A DNA stretch of 64,000 bases from Candidatus Koribacter versatilis Ellin345 (GCF_000014005.1 NC_008009.1:1922001-1986000); one strand, 5' to 3'. Counted from the first letter of the stretch, positions 41,078 to 50,250 are shown. The notes: generated by a model not told the origin, from the sequence alone. Numbers and translations are program-made.

Positions 41078-42226
41078 TCACACTCTCCGGATGGCGTCTA
41101 CTACGCGCAGACGGCTGGCATTGACTGCAGGAATGATGCCCGCAAGGAAGGCGATGAACAGAGTGATAACAACGCCCTCGATGGCTTTCTGCGGCGGCAG
41201 GAAGACAAACTGCAAGAAGCTGCTCAGCGCCTTCTCGATGCCGGGTAGAGATAGCAACAGTAACCCAAGCCCAATGGCCACGCCGATGAATGCGACGACC
41301 ACGGATTCGGCGATCACGAAAACGAGCACGAAGCGATCCGTGTAGCCGATGGCCTTGAGCACCGCAAGTTCACGCATGCGTTCGCGGATCGACATTGCCA
41401 TGGTGTTGCCGACCACGAGCAATAACGTGAAGAACACGACGCTGCCGATAATGGTGATGATCAGGCCGACGTTGCCGGTCTGCTTGGCCCAGCTTGCCAT
41501 CATCTCTTTCTCGGTCTGCGTTTTCGTCTCGGTGGAGGAGTTGGCGAACATCGCGTCGATCTTCTTGCTCACCTCGACAGCGTTGTCGGGGCTATCCACA
41601 CGAACGATGTACCAGCCAACCGTGCCTTTGCTGAACTGGCGGCGCTCATCGAAGAGCTTCCAGTGCAGCCAGAACTGACTCTGATCTTCGTCGGGTTTAG
41701 CGTGGTAGATGCCGCGCACGTTGAACGACCAGGACTCTCCGCCGCCCCAGAGCACACCCTTCAGAGGGACGCGGTCGCCAACTTTGAAGCCGTATTTCTC
41801 GGCAGTCTTCTCGCCGACAATCACGCCTTCGCGGTCGTCTTCCCAAGCCTTCCATTCGGCGTCGGCGACGCGGAACTCCGGATACATCTTGCGGTAGCTT
41901 TCCTCATCAATTGCATACTGAGGGAAGAAGTTCTTCTCGTCTTGGTAAACGGCGCCAAACCAGTTGGCGTACGTGACGAGTTTCACGTGCTCGATCTGCT
42001 CGATTTTGGCTTTGTACGCTTCCGGCACCGGCTGAATGATGGAGACGCGGTTCTGGACCATCAGGCGATCCACCCCGGCCATGCTGTTCAGTGCGCCGTT
42101 AAAAGAGTTGTTCACCACGGCGAGAATGCCAAAGAGAAACAGCGCGATCGCGAACGAACCGATGGTGAGCAGCAGGCGCGTCCACTTGCGAGTGATGTTC
42201 CTGAAGAGCAACGGCAGGAATTTCAT
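41078..42226 (-). CDS. FtsX/MacB-type ABC permease (first)
   Basis: A 382-residue permease: N-terminal helix (about 17-40), periplasmic domain (45-260) and three helices of an FtsX domain ('FFTLLLVVGNTMAMSIRERMRELAVLKAIGYTDRFVL', coupling region). It differs in sequence from the permease encoded next, so the transporter should be a heterodimer as in LolCE. Its ATG overlaps the ATPase stop (TAATG), implying coupled translation. Confidence 0.88.
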   Translation of the reverse strand: MKFLPLLFRNITRKWTRLLLTIGSFAIALFLFGILAVVNNSFNGALNSMAGVDRLMVQNRVSIIQPVPEAYKAKIEQIEHVKLVTYANWFGAVYQDEKNFFPQYAIDEESYRKMYPEFRVADAEWKAWEDDREGVIVGEKTAEKYGFKVGDRVPLKGVLWGGGESWSFNVRGIYHAKPDEDQSQFWLHWKLFDERRQFSKGTVGWYIVRVDSPDNAVEVSKKIDAMFANSSTETKTQTEKEMMASWAKQTGNVGLIITIIGSVVFFTLLLVVGNTMAMSIRERMRELAVLKAIGYTDRFVLVFVIAESVVVAFIGVAIGLGLLLLSLPGIEKALSSFLQFVFLPPQKAIEGVVITLFIAFLAGIIPAVNASRLRVVDAIRRV

Positions 42227-42951
42227 TACACTTCTCCTACGCGGGCCTTCTCGGCTTCAACGAGAACGCCTTTATCCATGTGAAGGAGGGAATGGGCACG
42301 CTCGGCCGCTAGTGGGTCGTGCGTAACCATCAGGATCGTTTTTCCGTGTTCACGGTTGAGCTGTTCCAGCAGCGTGAGGATTTCGTCAGCCGATTTGCGG
42401 TCGAGGTCGCCGGTAGGCTCGTCGCAGAGCAGGAACGTTGGGTCGGCGACGATGGCACGAGCAATGCCGACACGCTGCTCCTGTCCGCCGGAGAGTTGCC
42501 TTGGATAGTGATGCATGCGGTGCTCAAGACCAACGAGCGCCATGGCGGTCTCAACGTGCTTCTTGCGCTGTGATGACGATAGCTTAGTTAACAGCAGCGG
42601 CAGTTCAACGTTTTGGAATGCTGTAAGTACAGGGATGAGGTTGTACATCTGGAAGACGAACCCGACGTGGCGGGCGCGCCAGTGGGTAAGCTTCGAGCCA
42701 GACATGCGCGAGACTTCGTCGCCAGCGACATTAATCGTGCCACGAGTCGGTAGGTCAAGTCCGCCAAGCAAGTTGAGGAGCGTGGTTTTGCCGGAACCGC
42801 TGGGGCCCATGAAGGCGACGAACTCGCCTTTGCTGATGTCGAGCTTCAGGCCCTGGAGCACGTGGACGTCTTCGCCGCCACGCTTGTAGGTTTTGTCGAG
42901 ATCCCGGACCTTAATCAGGCTATCACTGCCGTTGCCGTCAACCCGTACCAT
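42226..42951 (-). CDS. ABC ATPase, MacB/LolD type
   Basis: A 241-residue ATPase: Walker A GPSGSGKTT, 'FVFQMYNLIPVLTAFQNVELPL' around the Q loop, signature LSGGQEQRVGIARA, Walker B 'FLLCDEPTGDLD' and the switch His in 'LMVTHDPLAAE'. The LNxVxVxxxR-like region and Q-loop length fit the LolD/MacB/FtsE branch, which drives periplasmic mechanotransmission. It overlaps the first permease by one base and follows the adaptor gene by nine. Confidence 0.92.
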   Translation of the reverse strand: MVRVDGNGSDSLIKVRDLDKTYKRGGEDVHVLQGLKLDISKGEFVAFMGPSGSGKTTLLNLLGGLDLPTRGTINVAGDEVSRMSGSKLTHWRARHVGFVFQMYNLIPVLTAFQNVELPLLLTKLSSSQRKKHVETAMALVGLEHRMHHYPRQLSGGQEQRVGIARAIVADPTFLLCDEPTGDLDRKSADEILTLLEQLNREHGKTILMVTHDPLAAERAHSLLHMDKGVLVEAEKARVGEV

Positions 42952-42960
42952 GCTTTTCTC

Positions 42961-44184
42961 CTATTGCTGTTTGATTGCTACGGTTTGTCCATCATGTAAA
43001 TCCGCGGGTCCGCGAACGATCACCTGTTCGCCGTCGGTAAGTCCCGCGAGAATCTCTTCATTGTCGCCACGCGATCCGCCAGTACGGACGGCGCGACGTT
43101 CGGCCTTCCCATCCTTAAAGACATAGACAACACTCGATCCACCGTCATCGTGCACGGCATCTTTCGGCAGGAACATCGCCGGCTTTGAAGCGGCTTTGTC
43201 GTCTGCCTTCTTGTCTTCGAGGAAAGCGACCTTTACGCCCATGTCCGGAAGAATGCGCGGATCCAGTTTGTCGAACGAGATGCGCACTTTTACCGTTGCC
43301 TTCTGCCGGTCGGCAGTCGGAATGATGGTGCGCACGTGCGAAGGAATCTGCCAGTCGGGATACGCGTCGAGCGTGGCCATGACCGGTTGGCCTTCCTTCA
43401 CGCGGCCGATGTAGGACTCATTGACGTCCACTTCGATCTCGTTGGAGTTCATGTCAACTACCGTCGCGATGCCGGTGCGGGTAAAGCCACCGCCCGCGGA
43501 AATCGGCGACACCATTTCGCCGCGTTGCGCATCCTTGGAAACCACAATTCCATCGAAAGGTGAGACTACGGTGCAGTTGTCGAGGTCCTGTTGTGCGACT
43601 TTGATTCGCGACTCGGCAGCGGCAATCGATTGCTGCGTCGCCACAATGCGGGCTTTGTAGCTGTTGACCGTGGTGCGCGCGTTATCCAGGGCCTGCTGCG
43701 TGGTGACCCCACTCTTTTGCAGCTCTTCGTTGCGGTGGAGTTCGATTTCCGCGTTTTTGAGGTTGACCTGGAGATCGCTGAGTTGGGCTTGCGTGCTGTC
43801 GCGATCGGCGACTGCCGAATTCAATCGCACGCGCGCATCCGATTGGTCAAGGATGGCGAGCACCTGGCCCGCCTTCACACGCATACCTTCGTCCGCGTAA
43901 ATTTGCTCGACGCGAGCCGTGATCTTGGCGGCGACGGTGGCGCGACGACGCGGGGTTACGTATCCGCTGGCATTGAGCAGCGTGGCTGCCTGTGCCTGAC
44001 CGGGGGCCGAGGTGTGGGCCGAGACGACTTCAACCGGTGGGAGCTTCTTCTGCAATGCGAAGAAGGCGCCGGTGCCGATGACGAGGACCCCGAGAATGAT
44101 GGCGAACCAGCGAAACACTCCGCCACGGTTGGCGTTGCGGTGGCTGTCGTCGATTTTTAATGCTGAAAGGTCAGCAGGTGACAT
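42961..44184 (-). CDS. Periplasmic adaptor, MacA/HlyD family
   Basis: A 407-residue membrane-fusion protein: N-terminal anchor helix (about 24-45), lipoyl halves ('RVEQIYADEGMRVKAGQVLAILDQSDARV' and 'CTVVSPFDGIVVSKDAQRGEMV'), a long coiled-coil hairpin between them (about 95-180), a beta barrel and a membrane-proximal domain. It should bridge the ABC transporter to an outer-membrane channel, which is not encoded here. GGAAG lies before the ATG at 44184. First gene of a four-gene operon. Confidence 0.9.
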   Translation of the reverse strand: MSPADLSALKIDDSHRNANRGGVFRWFAIILGVLVIGTGAFFALQKKLPPVEVVSAHTSAPGQAQAATLLNASGYVTPRRRATVAAKITARVEQIYADEGMRVKAGQVLAILDQSDARVRLNSAVADRDSTQAQLSDLQVNLKNAEIELHRNEELQKSGVTTQQALDNARTTVNSYKARIVATQQSIAAAESRIKVAQQDLDNCTVVSPFDGIVVSKDAQRGEMVSPISAGGGFTRTGIATVVDMNSNEIEVDVNESYIGRVKEGQPVMATLDAYPDWQIPSHVRTIIPTADRQKATVKVRISFDKLDPRILPDMGVKVAFLEDKKADDKAASKPAMFLPKDAVHDDGGSSVVYVFKDGKAERRAVRTGGSRGDNEEILAGLTDGEQVIVRGPADLHDGQTVAIKQQ

Positions 44185-44202
44185 TCGTATCTTCCATGTA
44201 TG

Positions 44203-44230
44203 AGGATGAGCTGCTTCCAAGCTACATCCT
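44203..44230. promoter_or_regulatory. Inverted repeat upstream of the exporter operon
   Basis: AGGATG-AGCT (44203-44212) and AGCT-A-CATCCT (44220-44230) form a ten-pair inverted repeat with one bulge, 19 bases upstream of the adaptor ATG. It could be an operator or a leader hairpin. Confidence 0.4.
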
Positions 44231-44412
44231 CTTTACAAAAGGTTGCAAACGAGAATGAGGCCAATTTTGCGTCGGATGAAAGCCCGGGAAGGAAATCCGG
44301 GAACCTTTTCAGCCGCACGATCAAAGTAACTGTCCGGTGAAGGATTTGCCGAGGCTTTTCGGCGGATGACGGAGTGCTACCGGCGAATGGCGGGAACGAT
44401 TTCTCTAACTGC

Positions 44413-45231
44413 TTACTTGATTGCAGAGGCGAGGACGATCTTAGCGTTGAATCGCACGAATTCACCGTCGTAACGCTTGTGAAGTTCCGACAGAACGGCC
44501 TGATCGACTTCCTTCCGCGAGGCTTCTGGTACCGATTGGAAGAGAGGTTTGAAGGGAGCGGTTACGTCCTGGAAATACGACCAGAGGTCGTCAGGTGTGC
44601 CGGGCCAATTCCACGGTACCTCTTCTTGGGCTTCTTCCACATGCCCAAAGCCGGAAGTTCGCAAGGCCTTTGCCAGCGTTTCGGGCTCGCCAAACTTGAA
44701 CATTTTCTTCCCGGAGTCAGGAACTCGGAGATCGGGAACGATTTTCACGATGGTTCCAACAGTGGTGGAGAAATAGCCTTGATCCATCGGACCCCACGCC
44801 AGGAGCGTGGCTCGGCCACCGATTGTTAAGACACGGTGAATCTCGCGGAGAGCCTGGTTGATATCGGCGAAAAACATCGCCCCCAGACGCGAGGTCACGA
44901 GATCGAAAGAGTTGTCGGGGAAGGGCAAATCGTGCACGTCGGCGTGCTGAAATTCAATGTTGGTGAGGCCGCGCTCGTGGGCGCGCTGCTCGCCGATTGT
45001 CAGGGGTTCTGAAGAGATGTCGGTGGCAATCACCCGGCCGGTGGCGTTGAGGGCCGTGGCGATGGAAATTGCAGGCTCGCCGGTGCCAGACGCGACGTCG
45101 AGCACCCGAAGGCCCGGCCGAATATCCGCGGCGGCTACGATTGCTTCGGTCATGGGCCGCCCCATCATCGCGGAAGATTTCCTCCAGCGCTGGGAAGCGT
45201 TGGCTCGCGCAAAAGAGTTCCAGTCAGTCAT
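44413..45231 (-). CDS. Class I SAM-dependent methyltransferase
   Basis: A 272-residue methyltransferase of the UbiE/Methyltransf_11 type: motif I 'VLDVASGTGEPAISIA', 'VIATDISSEPLTIGEQRA', 'IEFQHADVHDLPFPDNSFDLVTSRLGAMFF' and 'ALREIHRVLTIGGRATLLAWG' in order. The N-terminal 'RWRKSSAMMGRPMTEAIVAAA' resembles small-molecule methyltransferases. The substrate is unknown. No ribosome site is obvious before the ATG. It is transcribed toward the exporter operon but separated by 228 bases with a weak hairpin, so probably independent. Confidence 0.82.
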   Translation of the reverse strand: MTDWNSFARANASQRWRKSSAMMGRPMTEAIVAAADIRPGLRVLDVASGTGEPAISIATALNATGRVIATDISSEPLTIGEQRAHERGLTNIEFQHADVHDLPFPDNSFDLVTSRLGAMFFADINQALREIHRVLTIGGRATLLAWGPMDQGYFSTTVGTIVKIVPDLRVPDSGKKMFKFGEPETLAKALRTSGFGHVEEAQEEVPWNWPGTPDDLWSYFQDVTAPFKPLFQSVPEASRKEVDQAVLSELHKRYDGEFVRFNAKIVLASAIK

Positions 45232-45410
45232 GTCGAAATGATAGACCGGTTAATTCATCCAACTCGGTGCAAAAGCGGGAGCTGTGGTGTGAGATTCATG
45301 GCCGCGGTAACTGCACATCGGGTCACGAATGTAATAAATTAAGAGTGCGGTACTCGACCGTCCGCGGTCTTGACTTCTTGTAACGGTTTAAGTCTGGAGT
45401 TCTGAAGAAA

Positions 45411-46610
45411 ATGGCGAATGTAACTAAGAAGAAGGGCGTGATTGGAATCCTGACCGGCGGCGGCGATGTGCCGGGTTTAAACCCTGCGATCCGCGGCGTG
45501 ACGTTCCGCGCGTTGCGCGAGGGGTATGACGTGATCGGCCTGCGCCGCGGTTGGGGTGGGCTGGTGGACATTGTCCGCGACAAGGACCACGACAATAGCG
45601 AGAACTTCGTTCATCTTTCGGAGACTGTGGTGAACCGGGCGGCGCGTACCGGCGGCACCTTTCTGCATACCTCGCGTACCAACCCGAGCCGCGTGGCAAA
45701 GGACAAGGTTCCGGCGCATCTCCAAGGCCAATTCAACGCCGAGAAGAACGACCTCACATCAGAAATGTTGAAGAATCTGGAATGGCTGGGGATCGACTAC
45801 CTGATTCCAATCGGCGGCGACGACACGTTGAGCTATGGCGTGCGCCTCTATCAAGAAGGGGTGAAGGTCGTTGCGATTCCGAAGACGATGGACAACGATG
45901 TCCCGGGCACGGACTACTGCATCGGCTTCAGCACCTGCGTTACGCGCACCATACAGATGGTGAACAGCCTGCGCACCTCGGCTGGTTCGCATGAGCGCTT
46001 TCTCGTGGTCGAAGTATTCGGACGCTACGCCGGATTTACCGCGCTGCTGCCGACGATGGCAGGCGCCGCCAACCGCTGCGTCATTCCGGAATTCAAGTTC
46101 AATATCGAGAGCCTCGCAGAACTGATGGCGAACGATCGCAAGCGCAATCCGAGCCGTTACTCGGTAGTGCTGATCTCCGAAGGCGCGATGTTCGAAGGCG
46201 GCGAGATGGTTTTCCAAAGCGAATCCACTGACGCATTCGGGCATAAGAAACTCGGGGGCATTGGCGATTTAATTGCCGCGAAGCTGACAGAGCTCTCGCC
46301 GAAATACTGCGGCAAGACCGTCAACTGCCTGACGCAGAAGCTTGGATATCTCGTGCGCGGCGGCGATCCGGATGCGATCGACTCCATCGTGCCGATGGCG
46401 TACGGCAACCTGGCGCTCGACCTCATTCTCAATAAGATCCACGGACGGTTGGTTGTATTGAAGAATGGGCGTTACGACAACGTGCCGGTGGATGTGGTGA
46501 CTTCTTCCAAGAAAGTGATCAAGGTGAAGGAACACTACAACACGGAGCGTCTGCGCCCGCACTATGAGAGCTTCGAGATGAAGCCGCTGTTCATTATGAC
46601 GAGCGAGTAG
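45411..46610 (+). CDS. pfp: 6-phosphofructokinase, probably PPi-dependent
   Basis: A 399-residue group III phosphofructokinase. The first phosphoryl-donor site is 'GILTGGGDVPGLN', the sugar motif is 'PKTMDND' with catalytic D161, and 'NSLRTSAGSHERFLVVEVFGRYAGF' and 'SEGAMFEGGE' complete the active site. The position equal to E. coli Gly104 is Asp (GGDDT, D138) and that equal to Gly124 is Lys (K158). This D/K pair marks pyrophosphate-dependent enzymes, as in Amycolatopsis methanolica, rather than ATP-dependent ones. The reaction would be reversible and save ATP. The ATG is preceded by a modest GAAGAA. Confidence 0.9.
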   Translation: MANVTKKKGVIGILTGGGDVPGLNPAIRGVTFRALREGYDVIGLRRGWGGLVDIVRDKDHDNSENFVHLSETVVNRAARTGGTFLHTSRTNPSRVAKDKVPAHLQGQFNAEKNDLTSEMLKNLEWLGIDYLIPIGGDDTLSYGVRLYQEGVKVVAIPKTMDNDVPGTDYCIGFSTCVTRTIQMVNSLRTSAGSHERFLVVEVFGRYAGFTALLPTMAGAANRCVIPEFKFNIESLAELMANDRKRNPSRYSVVLISEGAMFEGGEMVFQSESTDAFGHKKLGGIGDLIAAKLTELSPKYCGKTVNCLTQKLGYLVRGGDPDAIDSIVPMAYGNLALDLILNKIHGRLVVLKNGRYDNVPVDVVTSSKKVIKVKEHYNTERLRPHYESFEMKPLFIMTSE

Positions 46611-46652
46611 AGGTCTTCAACTCCGCGGCTTCGCCGCTCCGCTCAGGATGAC
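46611..46652. repeat. Dispersed intergenic repeat, copy 3 (reversed)
   Basis: The reverse complement reads GTCATCCTGAGCGGAG, hairpin CGGC-GAA-GCCG, CGGAGTTGAAGACC. It has the same ends as the copies at 27526 and 33319 but different hairpin arms that still pair. It starts directly after the phosphofructokinase stop. Confidence 0.7.
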
Positions 46653-46661
46653 AGAAATGAG

Positions 46662-46695
46662 AAAGCCCCAGCGAGTAGATTTCGCCTGGGGCTTT
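46662..46695. terminator. Bidirectional intrinsic terminator
   Basis: AAAGCCCCAG (46662-46671) pairs with CTGGGGCTTT (46686-46695), with CG/CG extending the stem inward. T residues follow on both strands. It serves the convergent phosphofructokinase and propeller genes. Confidence 0.8.
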
Positions 46696-46706
46696 TGCAT
46701 TAGTGG

Positions 46707-49700
46707 CTATTCTTCGTTGCCACGGAGTTCGACTTCTGCGTCGCGGACCTTGGCCTGCGGATTCAACGGGCTGAGGTTGTCTTGCTTCAGACGATCATTG
46801 AACTTCGGTAGCTCCTGCTGCACGAACTGCTTCCATCGTTCGATGACTTTTGGCGTCGCCGTGTGGATTTCAGTGGCTTTGGTAAGCATTGCCTCAGTCG
46901 GTGCGGCGTCAGCGTCTTGCATCATCGTCATCAGGAAGAGAGCGCCAGTCCGAACGCTGCTTAGAGTCTCAGCGGTGCCAGGACGACGCGGGCCGAAATC
47001 TTCTTCTTCGCCGGCGATCTCGGCGATCTTCTTGTTGAAGGCTTCGATGTCAGTGGCGGCTGCACCGCCTTTGGAATGGAGTTGATCGAGTTGCTCGCGA
47101 ATCGCTTGCGCGTGGGCCGCGGCGTCGCTGATCAACTTCGCGTCTTCATAGAGCTGATGCGATGCGTTGAATTGCTGCGCGAGATCCGCAGTGGCTGTTT
47201 TGACCCGAGGGTCCATTTCGATCGTGAGCGGCATGTCGGCTCGCGATCCATTTGCGAGCAGTACCACCATGTAGCGGCCAGGCTGCACCCACGGCGAAGT
47301 TGGCGCCGGGGCGGTGTCGTGCGGCACGGCAGCGATTGGGTACTCTGCATGAATCCCGGGGATGGCAGCAAGGTGCATGTCCCACAAGAAGCGATGCATG
47401 CCCGGTGTCCCTTCAAGGGGTTGTGGCGGGCGCGGCCAGTAGCGGGGAATCGCCAGCTTCGGATCATCCGCCGGCACGGGATCGTTGCTGGAGAATGTGC
47501 GAAGAACCTTTCCGGCGGCGTCGTGGATTTCAAGCTTCACTTCGCCATGGAATCCTGCGGGCAAGAAGTAGTCGATGATTGCGCCATCGGGAGGATTGGG
47601 CAAGCGTGGCTCATCGGGCGGCAGCGGAGTGTCGGTGTTCATATTCCAGCGGACGCGGATGGCCGTCTGCGGCTGGAAGAGTACTGGATGGTCGAATGCT
47701 TGCGGCTTAATCTCGCGCAGCGCGGAAATGTTGTCGAGAATCCAGAAGCCGCGTCCGTGAGTTCCAGCGACGAGATCGTCGCCATGGATTTGAATATCAC
47801 GTACGGAACTGGCTGGTAAATTCAGACGCAGAGATTGCCAGTGGTCGCCGTCATCAAACGAAGCGTAAACAGACTTTTCGGTAGCGGCGAAGAGGAGACC
47901 TTTGCGCTTGGGATCTTCGCGGACAGCATTGACAGTTTCGCCGTCGGGAATACCTTCTCGAACATTCGCCCAAGTTTTTCCGCCATCGTGCGTGCGCAGG
48001 ATCTTCGGTTTGAGAATATCGAGGCGCAGCGTGTTGATGGCTGCGTAAGCGGTTTGTGCGTCGAAATGGCTGGCTTCGAGCACGGAAACTTTCTCGAACG
48101 GAGTGAGTGTGTTGCCGGTAACGTCGGTCCAGTGGGCGCCCCCATCGGCGGTGATGTGCAGGAGGCCGTCATCGGTGCCCGCCCAGATGCGCTTGGTGTC
48201 GAGAGGTGAGATGGCTACGGCGTAAATCACGCCGCGTTGCTTTGCCTTCGCCGTTGGCTGATCGCTGAATTTTCCGATGTTCGCCGGAAGCGAGAAATTT
48301 TTGCGCGTGAGGTCGGGGCTGGCTTGAGTCCAGTGCTTGCCGTAGTCCGTCGTCTTCCAAAGTGCATTTGCAGCGAAGTAGAGAATGTGCGGGTCCTTCG
48401 GATCGAAGACGATCGGCTCCGTGCGGACGACGCGGAAGTCGGGACCGCGTAAAGGTCGTGGTGAGATGTTCTGTGCCTGACCGGTGCGCCGGTCGTAGCG
48501 AGTGAGTTTGCCGCCAATTACGATGTCAGGATCAAGTGGATCGGGGACAGCGTAGCCGTACTCTTCGGCTGCGACGGGGTGCCACTCGCGAAAGGTGATC
48601 TGGCCGTCGTCGCCGCGACTGGAGACGCACGCCGAGCCACTCTCCTGCTGACCGCTGCAAACGCGGTACGGGAAAGCGTTGTCGGTATTCACGTGGTACA
48701 TCTGCGCAGTGGGCTGGTTGTACCAGGAGCTCCACGACTCGCCGCCATTCACCGTGACGATTGCGCCCTGATCGCTGACGATGCAGATGATCTTAGGGTC
48801 GTTGGGATTGATCCAGATATTCTGGTAGTCATCGCCGCCGGGCGCGCCGCGGAAACCGATCCAAGTCTTGCCACTATCGGTAGATTTCCATGTAACGGTG
48901 CTTGTCATGTAAAGCGTTTCAGGATCGCGTGGATCAACCTTTGGCACCGGAAGATCACCACCGCCGATTCGTTGTTCGGGACGCGCGTCGTCGGTCACGG
49001 TTGTCCATGTTGTGCCTGCGTCTTTCGATCCATATATGTGAACTCCGGCTTTTGTAGCGACCGAAGCATAGAGGCGGTTCGGAGAGCTTGGCGAGATCGC
49101 AACGTAGACTTGGATGATCCCATCCGGCAGGCCACCTGCAAGTTGGTTCCAAGTCTGGCCGCCGTCAGTTGATTTGTAGATGCCGCCGCCGGTGCCGTTC
49201 CATTGGCCGTTTTCCCACGGCCCTTCGCGAGACTCCCAAAGACCTGCGTAAACGATGTCGGGATTACTCGGATCGATCTGCACGTCAGATGCGCCGACAT
49301 TTTCATCTTTGTAGAGGACTTTCTGAAAAGTCTGGCCGCCATCGGTGGAGCGGAAGACGCCACGCTCGGGGTTCGGGCCGTAGGGATGTCCGGCGACGGC
49401 CACGAGCAGTTTGTTCGGATCGCGAGGATCGACGGCAAGTGCGGGAATCTGCTGACCGTCGCGCAGGCCGAGGTGCGTCCAAGTTTTGCCAGCATCGGTT
49501 GATTTGTAAATTCCATCGCCTACCGATAAATCGGGGCGATGAAGGCCTTCCCCGCTGGCAACGTAAATCACCTTCGGGTCGCTCGGCGCCACCGCGATTG
49601 CCCCGATCGATTGCGTTGGCTGGCTATCGAAGATTGAGTCCCAGGTGCGGCCATAATCATTCGTGCGCCATACCCCTCCATTCACCACCCCGATGTAAAA

Positions 49701-49871
49701 GACATTCGGTTGGTTCGGGATACCGGCGACAGAACGCGTGCGTCCGCCACGGAGTGGGCCAATGGGACGCCAGTGCCATGCTTGAGACATATCCGGGAGT
49801 TGTTGCGCGATGACGAGTGAAGAGAGGAGTGAGAACAACAGGACCGAAAAGTGCTTGCGCAAACGAATCAA
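46707..49871 (-). CDS. Giant exported ASP-box beta-propeller (sortilin/VPS10-like)
   Basis: A 1054-residue exported protein. After the signal peptide ('FSVLLFSLLSSLVIAQ') come at least ten ASP-box repeats of the SxDxGxxW form (STDAGKTW, STDGGQTW, SKDAGTTW, STDSGKTW, TTDYGKHW, THDGGKTW and others), which build one or two ten-bladed-type propellers (about 40-720) as in sortilin and BNR-containing proteins. The C-terminal third (730-1054) has a fibronectin-like stretch and a helical region. It could bind or hydrolyse polysaccharides or peptides; the role is unknown. I prefer TTG at 49871 because GGAGG lies five bases upstream. Confidence 0.82.
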   Translation of the reverse strand: MIRLRKHFSVLLFSLLSSLVIAQQLPDMSQAWHWRPIGPLRGGRTRSVAGIPNQPNVFYIGVVNGGVWRTNDYGRTWDSIFDSQPTQSIGAIAVAPSDPKVIYVASGEGLHRPDLSVGDGIYKSTDAGKTWTHLGLRDGQQIPALAVDPRDPNKLLVAVAGHPYGPNPERGVFRSTDGGQTFQKVLYKDENVGASDVQIDPSNPDIVYAGLWESREGPWENGQWNGTGGGIYKSTDGGQTWNQLAGGLPDGIIQVYVAISPSSPNRLYASVATKAGVHIYGSKDAGTTWTTVTDDARPEQRIGGGDLPVPKVDPRDPETLYMTSTVTWKSTDSGKTWIGFRGAPGGDDYQNIWINPNDPKIICIVSDQGAIVTVNGGESWSSWYNQPTAQMYHVNTDNAFPYRVCSGQQESGSACVSSRGDDGQITFREWHPVAAEEYGYAVPDPLDPDIVIGGKLTRYDRRTGQAQNISPRPLRGPDFRVVRTEPIVFDPKDPHILYFAANALWKTTDYGKHWTQASPDLTRKNFSLPANIGKFSDQPTAKAKQRGVIYAVAISPLDTKRIWAGTDDGLLHITADGGAHWTDVTGNTLTPFEKVSVLEASHFDAQTAYAAINTLRLDILKPKILRTHDGGKTWANVREGIPDGETVNAVREDPKRKGLLFAATEKSVYASFDDGDHWQSLRLNLPASSVRDIQIHGDDLVAGTHGRGFWILDNISALREIKPQAFDHPVLFQPQTAIRVRWNMNTDTPLPPDEPRLPNPPDGAIIDYFLPAGFHGEVKLEIHDAAGKVLRTFSSNDPVPADDPKLAIPRYWPRPPQPLEGTPGMHRFLWDMHLAAIPGIHAEYPIAAVPHDTAPAPTSPWVQPGRYMVVLLANGSRADMPLTIEMDPRVKTATADLAQQFNASHQLYEDAKLISDAAAHAQAIREQLDQLHSKGGAAATDIEAFNKKIAEIAGEEEDFGPRRPGTAETLSSVRTGALFLMTMMQDADAAPTEAMLTKATEIHTATPKVIERWKQFVQQELPKFNDRLKQDNLSPLNPQAKVRDAEVELRGNEE

Positions 49872-50040
49872 TGCAACCTCCAAAACGGATGCGAGGATAA
49901 CGCATTCATCGCGACCAGAACAAACGTGCCTCTTCTGTGCGCCCGCAATAGCATCTTGTTGCTATTCAAAACTGCGCCAATGTAATTTTCTTTGAATCGA
50001 TGTAAAGCCTTGTCAGACACACATTCTCGAGGAGCTTTGA

Positions 50041-50250
50041 ATGTTACGCTCGCCCATTCCTTCCGCAATTCCGCGTGATGGATTTCCAATCTTGAGGTCG
50101 GTGGGTGCGCTCGCGAGAGTGGCTGCGGTGGTGGTGGGTGTGTGCTCTGTTGTGGCTCTGCTCGTCGCACCCGGTGACGGCACAGTTCACGACCGAAGAC
50201 CGTTTGGCGGTGCCAGGGTTCTGGCCCACGAAATGGGCGAACTCGCGTGA
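50041..50250 (+). other. Overlapping ORF with strong ribosome site
   Basis: A 69-codon frame starting ATG at 50041 with GAGGAG six bases upstream, running in another frame past the cytochrome start at 50105. Its first 44 residues read like a signal peptide ('LARVAAVVVGVCSVVALLVAP'). It may be a leader peptide, a chance frame, or evidence of a frameshift near the cytochrome start. Confidence 0.3.
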
